From positions 62,001 through 126,000 of the forward strand of contig DASVVT010000060.1 in the NCBI GenBank assembly GCA_036386415.1: DNA of 64,000 nucleotides. Reading direction: 5' to 3'. A program made the position numbers and the translations under genes. Origin of the DNA: DASVVT01 sp036386415 (GTDB taxonomy: Bacteria > Acidobacteriota > Blastocatellia > Pyrinomonadales > Pyrinomonadaceae). Within the stretch, counting starts at the first letter, position 1. Each line of letters opens with the position of its first letter. The notes below the pieces were generated by a model. The model ran no database searches. It worked only from the letters and a program-made list of their open reading frames with translations, and was not told the DNA's origin. Shown here one piece after another: positions 57,091 through 64,000 of this stretch.

Positions 57091-58347
57091 CTACCCAGTC
57101 TTTCTTATCTGATTAAAATTTGCTTTCCGTCCACTGAGCAGCGCCGCCTGCGGGCTCAAGTGCAACGCGTGCCAGCGCATGAAGTTGGTCACGGTCTCGC
57201 TCGGATATTTACGCACGAAGCCTGTTTGGATGAAGAGCGTTTCGGGCAGCAGCCATTCGAGTCGCACGACCGGGTTGAATGAGACGGGCGTGCCCTCCCT
57301 CTTATTCTTTGCGCCCAGTTTCTTCTCGTCGTAAGCGGCAGAGGCTACCAGGAGCGGCTCACGAAGCTGTATGCGTGCGGCTGTAGGCTGGCTGGTGATG
57401 GCGTCATAGATGCCGACCGATGTCTCAAAGGCCGTGGCGACCTTCGAGGAATCCGGCGACCAGACGGGCGGCGCTGCGGCCAATGCATCGTCCAGCAGCC
57501 GCTCCTGGCCGCTCGCCTCGATGAGACGCGGGCGTCCGGCGGGCACGAGGTGCGCGGCATCGCGCGTCTCCCATTCGTCCTCTCGACAGGCGAGCGAGGC
57601 CACCGCGTGACTATCCGGAGCCCAGACAAAATAGAAGTAGATGAGTCCCTCGCGCGTCGTCAGGGGTTTCAGCTCGTAGCCGTCGCGGTTGCAAACGTAA
57701 ATCTGCTCCGTACCGAAGACCGGCACGGGCGCAAACAGCGGCGCAACCGACGCGCCCGGCTCGGGCGGAGATGGTTCTTCCTGCGGAGCGTCTTCGGGTG
57801 GAGTGGGCGTCGGCGTCGCAGAGATGATGCTTTTGCGCCCGATGAAGGCGATTGCGCTACCGTCTGGCGACCAACTCACCGTCGGAGCAAACGCACCGGA
57901 AAGCTCCGGCGGCGTCACGTTGCGCAGGAAGTTACCTTCCACCCCGTAGAGGTCTATACGAAACTCGCCCGGCTGCACGTCGCCCGTCTCATAGAGCGCC
58001 AGCGCGCGTTGACGATCAGGCGAGAGCACAGTGCGCACCAGCGCATCGTCCTTGCGGCGCGTGTCAAAATCGTTCTGCACAGACTGAAGCCTGTCGTTCG
58101 GGTCTTGTCCGGTTGCGGGCGGCGCGTTCGTGTCCGCGTCGAAGCGATAGGCTAGACGCTCTGCGGGCACATCGCGCAGCGAGCGTGGACGCACGCTCTT
58201 TTTGCCCCACGGCTGACGACAGCCAACGGCAACGGCGCAGGTTAATGCAAGCAGCGTGAAGACAAGCGCACGTTCTAGCAACGGGTGGCGGCTGATGCCG
58301 ATCAGGCGCACGCCGTAGTTGTGCTGCGCTCGAACACGAACAAGCAT
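57091..58347 (-). CDS. TolB-like beta-propeller lipoprotein
   Basis: A 418-residue protein with a signal region ending VAVGC (lipobox near residue 43). The body has WD40/PD40-type TolB-like repeats: PTVSWSPDGSAIAFIGRKS, YFYFVWAPDSHAVASLACRE and PPVWSPDSSKVATAFETSV. Pro-rich loops (PTPPEDAPQEEPSPP) interrupt it. TolB-like propellers bind partners in the periplasm; the role here is unknown. Confidence 0.82.
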   Translation of the reverse strand: MLVRVRAQHNYGVRLIGISRHPLLERALVFTLLALTCAVAVGCRQPWGKKSVRPRSLRDVPAERLAYRFDADTNAPPATGQDPNDRLQSVQNDFDTRRKDDALVRTVLSPDRQRALALYETGDVQPGEFRIDLYGVEGNFLRNVTPPELSGAFAPTVSWSPDGSAIAFIGRKSIISATPTPTPPEDAPQEEPSPPEPGASVAPLFAPVPVFGTEQIYVCNRDGYELKPLTTREGLIYFYFVWAPDSHAVASLACREDEWETRDAAHLVPAGRPRLIEASGQERLLDDALAAAPPVWSPDSSKVATAFETSVGIYDAITSQPTAARIQLREPLLVASAAYDEKKLGAKNKREGTPVSFNPVVRLEWLLPETLFIQTGFVRKYPSETVTNFMRWHALHLSPQAALLSGRKANFNQIRKTG

Positions 58348-58422
58348 GCTATTGAAGACCCCTTGATGTCGATGCGTGAATCATCTGAATTATTGATGAT
58401 AGGAAGGCTCGGCTCGCCATTG

Positions 58423-59427
58423 TCAGCGAGGTGCGGCGCGCTTACGCCTTGTAGTGCGGGCGAAACGCCCTTTGCGGTCGGCGCGCGGCTGCTGCTCGTT
58501 GCGCCCGGCGCTCGTATCGGACGCGGCGGGCGACGCGGGAGGCGTATATTCAAGGCCGATGACGTTGTAGGTCAGCGCCGGATTGAGCGCCAGGAGCGCG
58601 CGCATCGTGTTGCGCGGGCTGAGATGCTCGTCGTCCGTCTCATCTTCATCAACGCAGTTATGCTCGACGAGGCGCGCCAGCCGCCTCGTGAGTGGCTCGT
58701 CCTTCGGGATGCGTGTGATGAAGGCGCGCGCGGCCATCGCGCCCACCAGATCGGACGTCAACTCTTCCGGACGCCGACCCGAAATGCGCATGTTCGTCAG
58801 GCTCGCGGCGCGTCGTCCGATCTGGCGAAAGAGCGGACGCAGGGAGTCGTTCCTGCCGTCTCCGATATGAACCAGCTCGTGCGCGAGCACGCTGATCATG
58901 CCTTCATCCGAGCGCAGACCGGCGAGGAAGATCGTGCCGAAGCTGATCGTGTAAGGGTCGCTCAGGGTGACGGAGGCGTTGTCGCGTAGCTCCATATCCG
59001 GCTCGATCTCCATGACAGCCCGAACGTGGCGGGAGGCAGAGGCGATTCTCCAGGGCTCTATGTGGTACTCGCTGCCAAGGCGTCGCAGGGCGACGACCGT
59101 CAGCTCGCGTGCGACCGGTAAGAGGCGCGTGGCTCGCTTCGCCCCGGCGACCGCGTCTGGGTGTCCAAGGGGGAGCGAAGGACGCGCCTGCATCTCGTCA
59201 ATCGGCACGCTCCCCAGCGGATCGGCCTTGCGCTCGTAGCAAACAGCGCTCATGGCGCGTTCGACTACCTCCGGGCTGAGGAGCTTGAGACGCGCCTCCG
59301 TGCCGCTTGAGTGCGATTCGTTCCTGTCGATTTGAACTCGCCGTTTCTGTGCTCTCGCGTGCGGATTGAGCGCAGCGGAAAGCAGGAGGAGAGCCAGCAG
59401 CGAAAGGGCTGACCTGACAAAAAACAT
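58423..59427 (-). CDS. Exported M48-like zinc metallopeptidase
   Basis: A 334-residue protein from ATG 59427 with a signal peptide (MFFVRSALSLLALLLLSAAL). The zinc motif HELVH lies near residues 183-187, followed by EELTSDLVGAMAA with a probable third Glu ligand. This is the layout of M48/SprT-type peptidases. The extra N-terminal 100 residues and the C-terminal tail (basic, RKRAAPR) are unrecognised. An in-frame ATG at 59478 would add 17 residues. It sits 37 bp from the enoyl-CoA hydratase gene. Confidence 0.8.
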   Translation of the reverse strand: MFFVRSALSLLALLLLSAALNPHARAQKRRVQIDRNESHSSGTEARLKLLSPEVVERAMSAVCYERKADPLGSVPIDEMQARPSLPLGHPDAVAGAKRATRLLPVARELTVVALRRLGSEYHIEPWRIASASRHVRAVMEIEPDMELRDNASVTLSDPYTISFGTIFLAGLRSDEGMISVLAHELVHIGDGRNDSLRPLFRQIGRRAASLTNMRISGRRPEELTSDLVGAMAARAFITRIPKDEPLTRRLARLVEHNCVDEDETDDEHLSPRNTMRALLALNPALTYNVIGLEYTPPASPAASDTSAGRNEQQPRADRKGRFARTTRRKRAAPR

Positions 59428-59514
59428 CTGAAGATAGCGATACTGAAATTTCACTTGACGCGCCTCTATCGCTCCCACACTCCCGGCGGGCGGCGGAAAC
59501 CTTACGTCATATTA

Positions 59515-60294
59515 TCATTTGTTGCGCCACACGGGCTTACGTTTTTCCATGAAGGCGTTGATCCCCTCGTGGGCGTCCTCCGTTTTCATCAACTCGTTCA
59601 AATAGAGGTCTTCGACGCTGGTCAGGGCGTCCTCGAAGGAAGAGCCGCGCGCCAGATCCATCGCACGGCGGGCGGATTCCAGCGCGGGCGCGGAAAGCTC
59701 GCGCAGACGGGCGAGCACCTCCTGCGTCTTGTGTCCGAGCTCTGCGGTCGGGATGACGTAATTGACCAGGCGGAGGCGCAACGCTTCCGGCGCATCTATG
59801 AGGTCGCCCGTGAGGATCAACTCGCGCGCGCGCTTCTCACCGATGATGCGCGGCAAGAGCACCGCTGCGACGGGCGGAAACACGCCGAGCTTGATCTCCG
59901 GCTGACCGAAGCGCGCGCGCTCGCTGGCGATGACGATGTCGCAAGCCGCCACCAGCTCGCAGCCCCCTCCCAGGGCTGCGCCGTCAACCACCGCCAGGGT
60001 CGGTTTCCCGACCTGCTCCAGCGTGCGAAAGATCGCGTGAAAGGATTCGAGCATCTGGTAGACCGTCCCTTCGGTATGATCCTCGACCGCCACACCCGCG
60101 CTAAACGCTCGCGCATCCGGCACCGCGTCGAACACGACCGCCACCATATCGCGCTGCCCCAGACACTCGTTCAGACAATCGCCCACCTCGCGCATCATCT
60201 GGATATTAAAAACATTCAAAGGCGGTCGCGCGAACGTGATCCGCCCGACACGATCCTCGATGCTAAACTGAATGCTCTGATATTTGCCGCTCAT
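59515..60294 (-). CDS. Enoyl-CoA hydratase/isomerase (crotonase) family protein
   Basis: A 259-residue crotonase. The oxyanion-hole segments are visible as AFSAGVAVEDH and DGAALGGGCELVAACDIVIA, and RFGQPEIKLGVFPPVAAVLL is family-typical. The usual catalytic Glu pair is not obvious, so the reaction (hydratase, isomerase or other) is undetermined; the DHTEGTVYQMLESFH segment resembles benzoyl-CoA pathway-type hydratases. The leader before ATG 60294 is repeat arm and contains no SD. An SDR gene lies upstream. Confidence 0.87.
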   Translation of the reverse strand: MSGKYQSIQFSIEDRVGRITFARPPLNVFNIQMMREVGDCLNECLGQRDMVAVVFDAVPDARAFSAGVAVEDHTEGTVYQMLESFHAIFRTLEQVGKPTLAVVDGAALGGGCELVAACDIVIASERARFGQPEIKLGVFPPVAAVLLPRIIGEKRARELILTGDLIDAPEALRLRLVNYVIPTAELGHKTQEVLARLRELSAPALESARRAMDLARGSSFEDALTSVEDLYLNELMKTEDAHEGINAFMEKRKPVWRNK

Positions 60295-60297
60295 AAA

Positions 60298-60374
60298 AAG
60301 TAAGCAGTGAGCAGTAAGCAGTGAGCAGTAAAAGCAAGAAAAACTGCTTACTGCTCACTGCTTACTGCTTACTT
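60298..60374. repeat. Intergenic inverted-repeat element, GCAGTGA/GCAGTAA class
   Basis: AAGTAAGCAGTGAGCAGTAA and following bases (60298-60330) pair with the complement at 60343-60374. It fills the gap between the SDR stop (60376) and the enoyl-CoA hydratase start (60294). Confidence 0.88.
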
Positions 60375-60375
60375 G

Positions 60376-61119
60376 TCAAAGGCTCTGGCCGCCGTCCACC
60401 TTAAACACTTCGCCCGTGATATGGCGCGCCAGATCGGAGCAGAGGAAGGCGACGAGGTTGGCGACATCCTGCGGCTCGCCGATGCGCCCGAAGACGGATT
60501 CACGCTCGGCCTTCTCCTGCACTTCCGGCGGCAGGCGTTCGATCATCGGCGTGCGTATGAAGCCTGGGGCGACGGCGTTGACGTTGATATTAGCGCGCCC
60601 CAGTTCGGCGGCGGCAGATTTGGTCAGACCGATGACACCCGCTTTGGACGCCGCGTAGTTGCCGATCCCGAAGACGCCGCGCAACGCCTGGATCGAAGTG
60701 ATGTTGACGATCTTGCCCGACTGCTGCTCGCGAAAGTGCCGTGCGACGGCGTGAAGGTAGTTGAATGTTCCTTTGAGATTAACGCTCAGGACGCGATCCC
60801 ATTGCGATTCGGTCATATCCCACAGCGGCGCGTCCTGGTTGATCCCGGCGGCATTGACGAGGATGTCTACGCGCCCCATGCGCGCGCGCGCCTCCGCGAC
60901 GATGCGCGACGCTTTCCCGTGATCAATGACATCGGCGCTGAAGGTCGTGACGCGCGCGCCCGTATCTTTTAGAAAGTGCGAGGTCTGGATCATGACCTCT
61001 TCAGTCGCCAGATCGACGACCACGATGTTAGCGCCGTGATGCGCCAGCTCGTGCGCGCACGCACGCCCGATTCCAGATGCCGCGCCCGTGACAATCGCAA
61101 CTTTTCCTTTGAAGTCCAT
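60376..61119 (-). CDS. Short-chain dehydrogenase/reductase (FabG/PhaB type)
   Basis: A 247-residue SDR. The cofactor loop TGAASGIGRACAHEL, NAAGINQDAPLWDM, the catalytic Ser in KIVNITSIQAL and YAASKAGVIG with Tyr/Lys, plus NVNAVAPGFIRTPM, are all present. It most resembles beta-ketoacyl or acetoacetyl-CoA reductases; NADPH or NADH preference is not readable. ATG 61119 follows two GTG codons. It is paired with the enoyl-CoA hydratase gene downstream, with repeats on both sides, which suggests a small acyl-CoA reaction set. Confidence 0.9.
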   Translation of the reverse strand: MDFKGKVAIVTGAASGIGRACAHELAHHGANIVVVDLATEEVMIQTSHFLKDTGARVTTFSADVIDHGKASRIVAEARARMGRVDILVNAAGINQDAPLWDMTESQWDRVLSVNLKGTFNYLHAVARHFREQQSGKIVNITSIQALRGVFGIGNYAASKAGVIGLTKSAAAELGRANINVNAVAPGFIRTPMIERLPPEVQEKAERESVFGRIGEPQDVANLVAFLCSDLARHITGEVFKVDGGQSL

Positions 61120-61137
61120 CACCACCTATAATAAAGG

Positions 61138-61260
61138 AAGACAGTAGACAGTAGCCAGTAGTCAGTAGCCAGTAGAAAAGCATGCGCTATCTAATCATCA
61201 GGGGGAAGCTTCAGCGCCCGAAAGCGCGGAGCGCCTACTGACTACTGGCTACCGTCTACT
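61138..61260. repeat. Intergenic inverted-repeat element, CAGTAGAC class
   Basis: CAGTAGAC units (61138-61179) and their complement (61234-61260) flank a core containing GCGCGGAGCGCCTACTG, like those at 5.6 and 16.1 kb. It fills the gap between the M61 gene stop (61266) and the SDR start (61119). Confidence 0.83.
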
Positions 61261-61265
61261 TCTTT

Positions 61266-63125
61266 TCATTTCCCTATCCAGCCTTGCAAGAGGCGCACCT
61301 GATCGGGGGTCGGATTGTTGACCGGCACGATTCTATAGGGTGCGTCGAGACGGCCACCGAGTTTGATCGTCAGGGTGCGTAGCTCGTCGAGTCGAAACAG
61401 GGTGAGCGTGACCGTGTCGCCAGGTCGTTTTTCCGCCAGACGCGCGTTGAAGCTCTCTTCCTTGACGCGTATGCCGTCGAGCGCCACGATCTGATCGTCC
61501 GTATTGAGTCCCTGATCGTAGGCAGGCCCGCCCGCGTAGACCCGTGTGATCATCAGACGATCATTATCCTGCTTCAACCTGGCGCCAAGATAAGCTCTCT
61601 CAACCGGCGGCGTGGGCAGTGATGCGCCCGTCGTATCGAGGCGCAGGCCAACGCCCGCGAGCGCCGCGTTGTAATCAAGCTCGTCGCGTCCGCGCACATA
61701 ACGCTTGAAGAAGTCTTCGAGGCTCGACCCGGCTGCCAGCTCACAGGCGCGCTGGAAATCTTCGGGCGTGTAGTTGCGCCCCTTCTTGTAATACTCTGTG
61801 TAGAGATGGCGCATCACGTCGTCTATAGATCGCGCACCATTTGAACGCTGCCGGATAATCAGATCGAGCAGCATCCCCAGGAGCGCCCCCTTGTCGTAAT
61901 AGGAGATTTGCGAATTGACGCTGTTCTCATCCGTTCTGTAATACTTGACCCAGGCATCGAAGCTCGCCTCTTCAGCGCTCATCACGAGACGACCCGGCGT
62001 GTTCTGCAAATCCTGTATATCCTTCGCCGTTAAAGTAAGGAAGTCCGTGGTGGAGATGAGACCTGCGCGGCGCAGGAAGATTTTCTCGTAGTAGCTTGTG
62101 AATCCTTCAGCGACCCATAAAAGCTTCGTGTAGTTCTCCTTCGTGTAGTCGAAGGGGCCGAGCGCGTCCGGGCGAATCCGCTTGACGTTCCACAGGTGAA
62201 AGAACTCGTGCGTGACGAGCGAGAGGAAATCACGATAGTCGGAAACTGTCTGGAAGCCGAAGCGCGGATGGATGAGCGCAGTCGAATTCAAGTGCTCAAG
62301 GCCGCCGCCGCCCGATGGGCGCAGGTTCAGGATGAAGGTGTAATCGCGGTACGGAATCTCGCCCATCATCTCGGCCTCGACCTCGACGATTCTTTGCACG
62401 TCGCGTCGCATACGCTCTGCGTCGTAATTCCCCTCGCCTTCGATGACGATGCGATACGGGATGCCTTTGACTTCAAACGCGAGCGTTTTGAACGGACCGA
62501 CCTCGAAGGGCGAATCATAGAGGATGTCGAAATTCTCTGCGCGGAAGGTGTTCTGCTCGCCTCCGGCCACGGCGGGCAGCCCCGTCGCGATCTTCCAGCC
62601 CGGCGGCGCGTCAACGCGAAGCGTGGAGGGCGCGTTTAAATGGCCGTCTACGTACATCAACAGCGCAGCATTGTTCCAGAAGGCGTGGCGGTCATTCAGC
62701 TCATTCGTGCGCACGGACATCTCGTTGGCGTAGACGCGATAGACGACCAGGAACTCGCGCACCCCGTCAGTCTGGATGCGCCAGGTGTTTTTGTTCACCT
62801 TGCTCCACTTCAGCGAGCGCTTGCTGTCTACGTCGGACGCGGCAAAGTCCTGCACGTGGCGCTCGAACTCGCGCACCAGGTAAGAGCCGGGCGTCCAGAC
62901 GGGCATCAAGAGGTCTACAGTCTCAGCCTTAGCAGGAGATGTGCCGAGCCGCACGCGCATCGCGACCGCTAAAAGATGCGTATAGGGTCGCGGCATCGAA
63001 ACGGTGTAGCGTATGTCCGGCTGAGCGGAGGTTTTGCGATTGTCACCTTGCGCGAAGGCGGTCGAGAGAGCGAGAAGCGCAAAGATGGCTGCTGTGGCGA
63101 TAGCTTGAGTACGAGAAAGATGCAT
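61266..63125 (-). CDS. Exported M61-family glycyl aminopeptidase with PDZ domain
   Basis: A 619-residue exported peptidase (signal peptide about 1-26). The M61 zinc motif HEFFH lies near residue 305 (LVTHEFFHLWNVKRIRPDAL), with the third ligand Glu in VAEGFTSYYEK. A PDZ domain (about 500-560: NDRLMITRVYAGGPAYDQGL) is near the C-terminus. M61 enzymes remove N-terminal glycine or alanine from peptides. It is in the group of at least six exported peptidases in this window. Confidence 0.93.
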   Translation of the reverse strand: MHLSRTQAIATAAIFALLALSTAFAQGDNRKTSAQPDIRYTVSMPRPYTHLLAVAMRVRLGTSPAKAETVDLLMPVWTPGSYLVREFERHVQDFAASDVDSKRSLKWSKVNKNTWRIQTDGVREFLVVYRVYANEMSVRTNELNDRHAFWNNAALLMYVDGHLNAPSTLRVDAPPGWKIATGLPAVAGGEQNTFRAENFDILYDSPFEVGPFKTLAFEVKGIPYRIVIEGEGNYDAERMRRDVQRIVEVEAEMMGEIPYRDYTFILNLRPSGGGGLEHLNSTALIHPRFGFQTVSDYRDFLSLVTHEFFHLWNVKRIRPDALGPFDYTKENYTKLLWVAEGFTSYYEKIFLRRAGLISTTDFLTLTAKDIQDLQNTPGRLVMSAEEASFDAWVKYYRTDENSVNSQISYYDKGALLGMLLDLIIRQRSNGARSIDDVMRHLYTEYYKKGRNYTPEDFQRACELAAGSSLEDFFKRYVRGRDELDYNAALAGVGLRLDTTGASLPTPPVERAYLGARLKQDNDRLMITRVYAGGPAYDQGLNTDDQIVALDGIRVKEESFNARLAEKRPGDTVTLTLFRLDELRTLTIKLGGRLDAPYRIVPVNNPTPDQVRLLQGWIGK

Positions 63126-63258
63126 CGTCAGGTATGTATCCCTTTGCTTAATGAAATGTTTCAGGGGAGATAATCTCTAGTGGTGCATCTTACTATGAAA
63201 ACTCGCCGCGCGACTATCCAAGGCAAATGCGAGTAGTGTCCCAAGTTTCATCTCAACT

Positions 63259-63361
63259 CTCTGTGCCCGCTCCGTGTTCTCTCTGCGTCTGCGGCGGTGA
63301 GTCTTGTTTGAAGTTGACTCACCACCGCAGACACCGCAGGACGAGAGAGGGCGGCACAGAG
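63259..63361. repeat. Intergenic inverted-repeat element, CACCGCAG...CACAGAG class
   Basis: CTCTGTGCCCGCTCCGTG...GCGGTGAGTC on the left pairs with GACTCACCACCGC...GGCACAGAG on the right (63316-63361) imperfectly. It is in the 63126-63548 gap before the thioredoxin gene. Confidence 0.78.
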
Positions 63362-63384
63362 CACTAATCACATGAGGACTCTAC

Positions 63385-63469
63385 CAAATGCCGCAATGAT
63401 GAATGAAAGGAAGAGCCGGAATGCGTCTCTCCCTTCTTTGGCATTCATCATTCATCATTGGGGCATTTG
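63385..63469. repeat. Intergenic inverted-repeat element, GATGAAT class
   Basis: CAAATGCCGCAATGATGAAT on the left and ATTCATCATTGGGGCATTTG on the right form an imperfect inverted repeat. It is followed by CGCAAAG-type fragments (63480-63538). The rest of the gap before 63549 shows no gene. Confidence 0.7.
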
Positions 63470-63548
63470 ATTAACTGCTCTTTGCGAAACTTTTGCGATA
63501 AAAGAGCACTAGCATCCTTTGTACATTCGCAAAGGGAGACCGTAAGCC

Positions 63549-64000
63549 ATGGCGATCATTACCTGTCAGCGGTGCGGCACGAAGAATCGCGTCGATGAAA
63601 GGGCGGCGGCGTCGAGCCAGCCCGTCTGCGGTAAATGCGGAACGGCGCTGGATGTGAGAGGCGGTGCGGCTGGTGCGCAGACAACCAAGCCTTTAACGGT
63701 CACGGATGCGACGTTTGCGCGCGAGGTGTTGCAGGCCGGTGATCTCCCTGTGCTGCTTGATGCCTGGGCTCCCTGGTGCGGGCCGTGCCGGATGGTCGCT
63801 CCTGTTCTGGATCAGTTGGCTGCCGAATCCGGCGGGCGCTACCGTATCGCCAAGCTGAACGTCGATGAGAATCCACAGACGGCGGCACGCTACGGCATTC
63901 AGAGCATCCCGACACTCCTCATCTTCAAGAACGGCGCGCTCGTTGACCGCATGATCGGCGTGCAATCCAAAGAAGCAATCACGGCGAGACTAAAAAGCAG
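63549..64000 (+). CDS. trxC: Thioredoxin of the TrxC type (partial)
   Basis: The frame is open from ATG 63549 to the window end (150 codons), so the C-terminus is missing. The N-terminus has a zinc-ribbon-like pair of CxxC motifs (CQRCG and CGKCG), typical of thioredoxin 2. The thioredoxin fold follows, with the active site WAPWCGPCRM and the cis-Pro IPTLLIF. It reduces protein disulphides in the cytoplasm. GGGAG precedes the start by 11 nt. Confidence 0.93.
   Translation, partial: MAIITCQRCGTKNRVDERAAASSQPVCGKCGTALDVRGGAAGAQTTKPLTVTDATFAREVLQAGDLPVLLDAWAPWCGPCRMVAPVLDQLAAESGGRYRIAKLNVDENPQTAARYGIQSIPTLLIFKNGALVDRMIGVQSKEAITARLKS

Overview
The window looks like a chromosomal stretch of a moderately G+C-rich, didermic, free-living heterotroph. 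The gene style (AMIN and HEAT-repeat envelope proteins, many secreted peptidases, BamD-like and RND envelope genes, CIRCE-controlled groESL, very repetitive intergenic hairpins) suggests an acidobacterial lineage, possibly Blastocatellia. That placement is an inference; no rRNA or tRNA gene was seen.

Layout. 1-8.4 kb: a BamD-like protein cut by the window edge, rpe, a PASTA protein, rsmB-fmt (4 bp overlap), a secreted unknown and a pruA-type dehydrogenase, all on the minus strand. 8.4-10.4 kb: def and, divergently, a DUF1206 membrane protein. 10.6-14.1 kb: an AT-richer 1160-residue NACHT NTPase with a nuclease-like N-terminus, probably a standalone antiphage (bNACHT) gene. 14.1-21.1 kb: aroC, unknown exported proteins, a GlcD-like FAD oxidase, uvrB. 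21.1-22.2 kb: a small AT-richer module (DUF433, a frameshifted DUF5615 gene, a 72-residue ORF) resembling toxin-antitoxin genes. 22.3-33 kb: two large AMIN-TM-HEAT proteins (one with about 350 residues of charged helix), an OmpR-type regulator and an M1 aminopeptidase with a HEAT tail. 33-41.8 kb, mostly plus strand: DinB, purC, an AMIN protein, CvpA, a Fis-type HTH protein, groES-groEL behind a sigma70 promoter and CIRCE operator, a SIMPL-like protein, a GH25 lysozyme and a minus-strand CYTH protein. 42-52.5 kb: an M28 peptidase, an active/inactive M16 pair and an RND pump with its adaptor. 52.7-56 kb: glpK-glpD. 56.2-64 kb: TPR, beta-propeller, M48-like, enoyl-CoA hydratase, SDR and M61 genes, then a trxC-like thioredoxin cut by the window end.

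The most unusual feature is the intergenic DNA. About 25 inverted-repeat elements of 50-150 bp lie between genes, roughly one per 2.5 kb. Their arms are made of short, often heptameric repeats of several sequence classes (CAGTAGA, GCAGTGA, GGGATGA, GAGTCTA, GCGGAAT/GATGAAT, CGCAAAGG and others). Many fill the gap from the stop codon of one gene to within a few bases of the next start. Some supply a gene's own stop codon, one carries the likely glpD Shine-Dalgarno sequence, and one sits in frame inside the RND transporter gene. A separate array of about sixteen degenerate 21-bp repeats lies upstream of groES, and a MITE-like element lies at 41,962-42,110.

Most metabolic genes are ordinary housekeeping functions. 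The parts that deserve attention are the hairpin family, the bNACHT gene, the frameshifted DUF433/DUF5615 module and the AMIN-HEAT-helix proteins.
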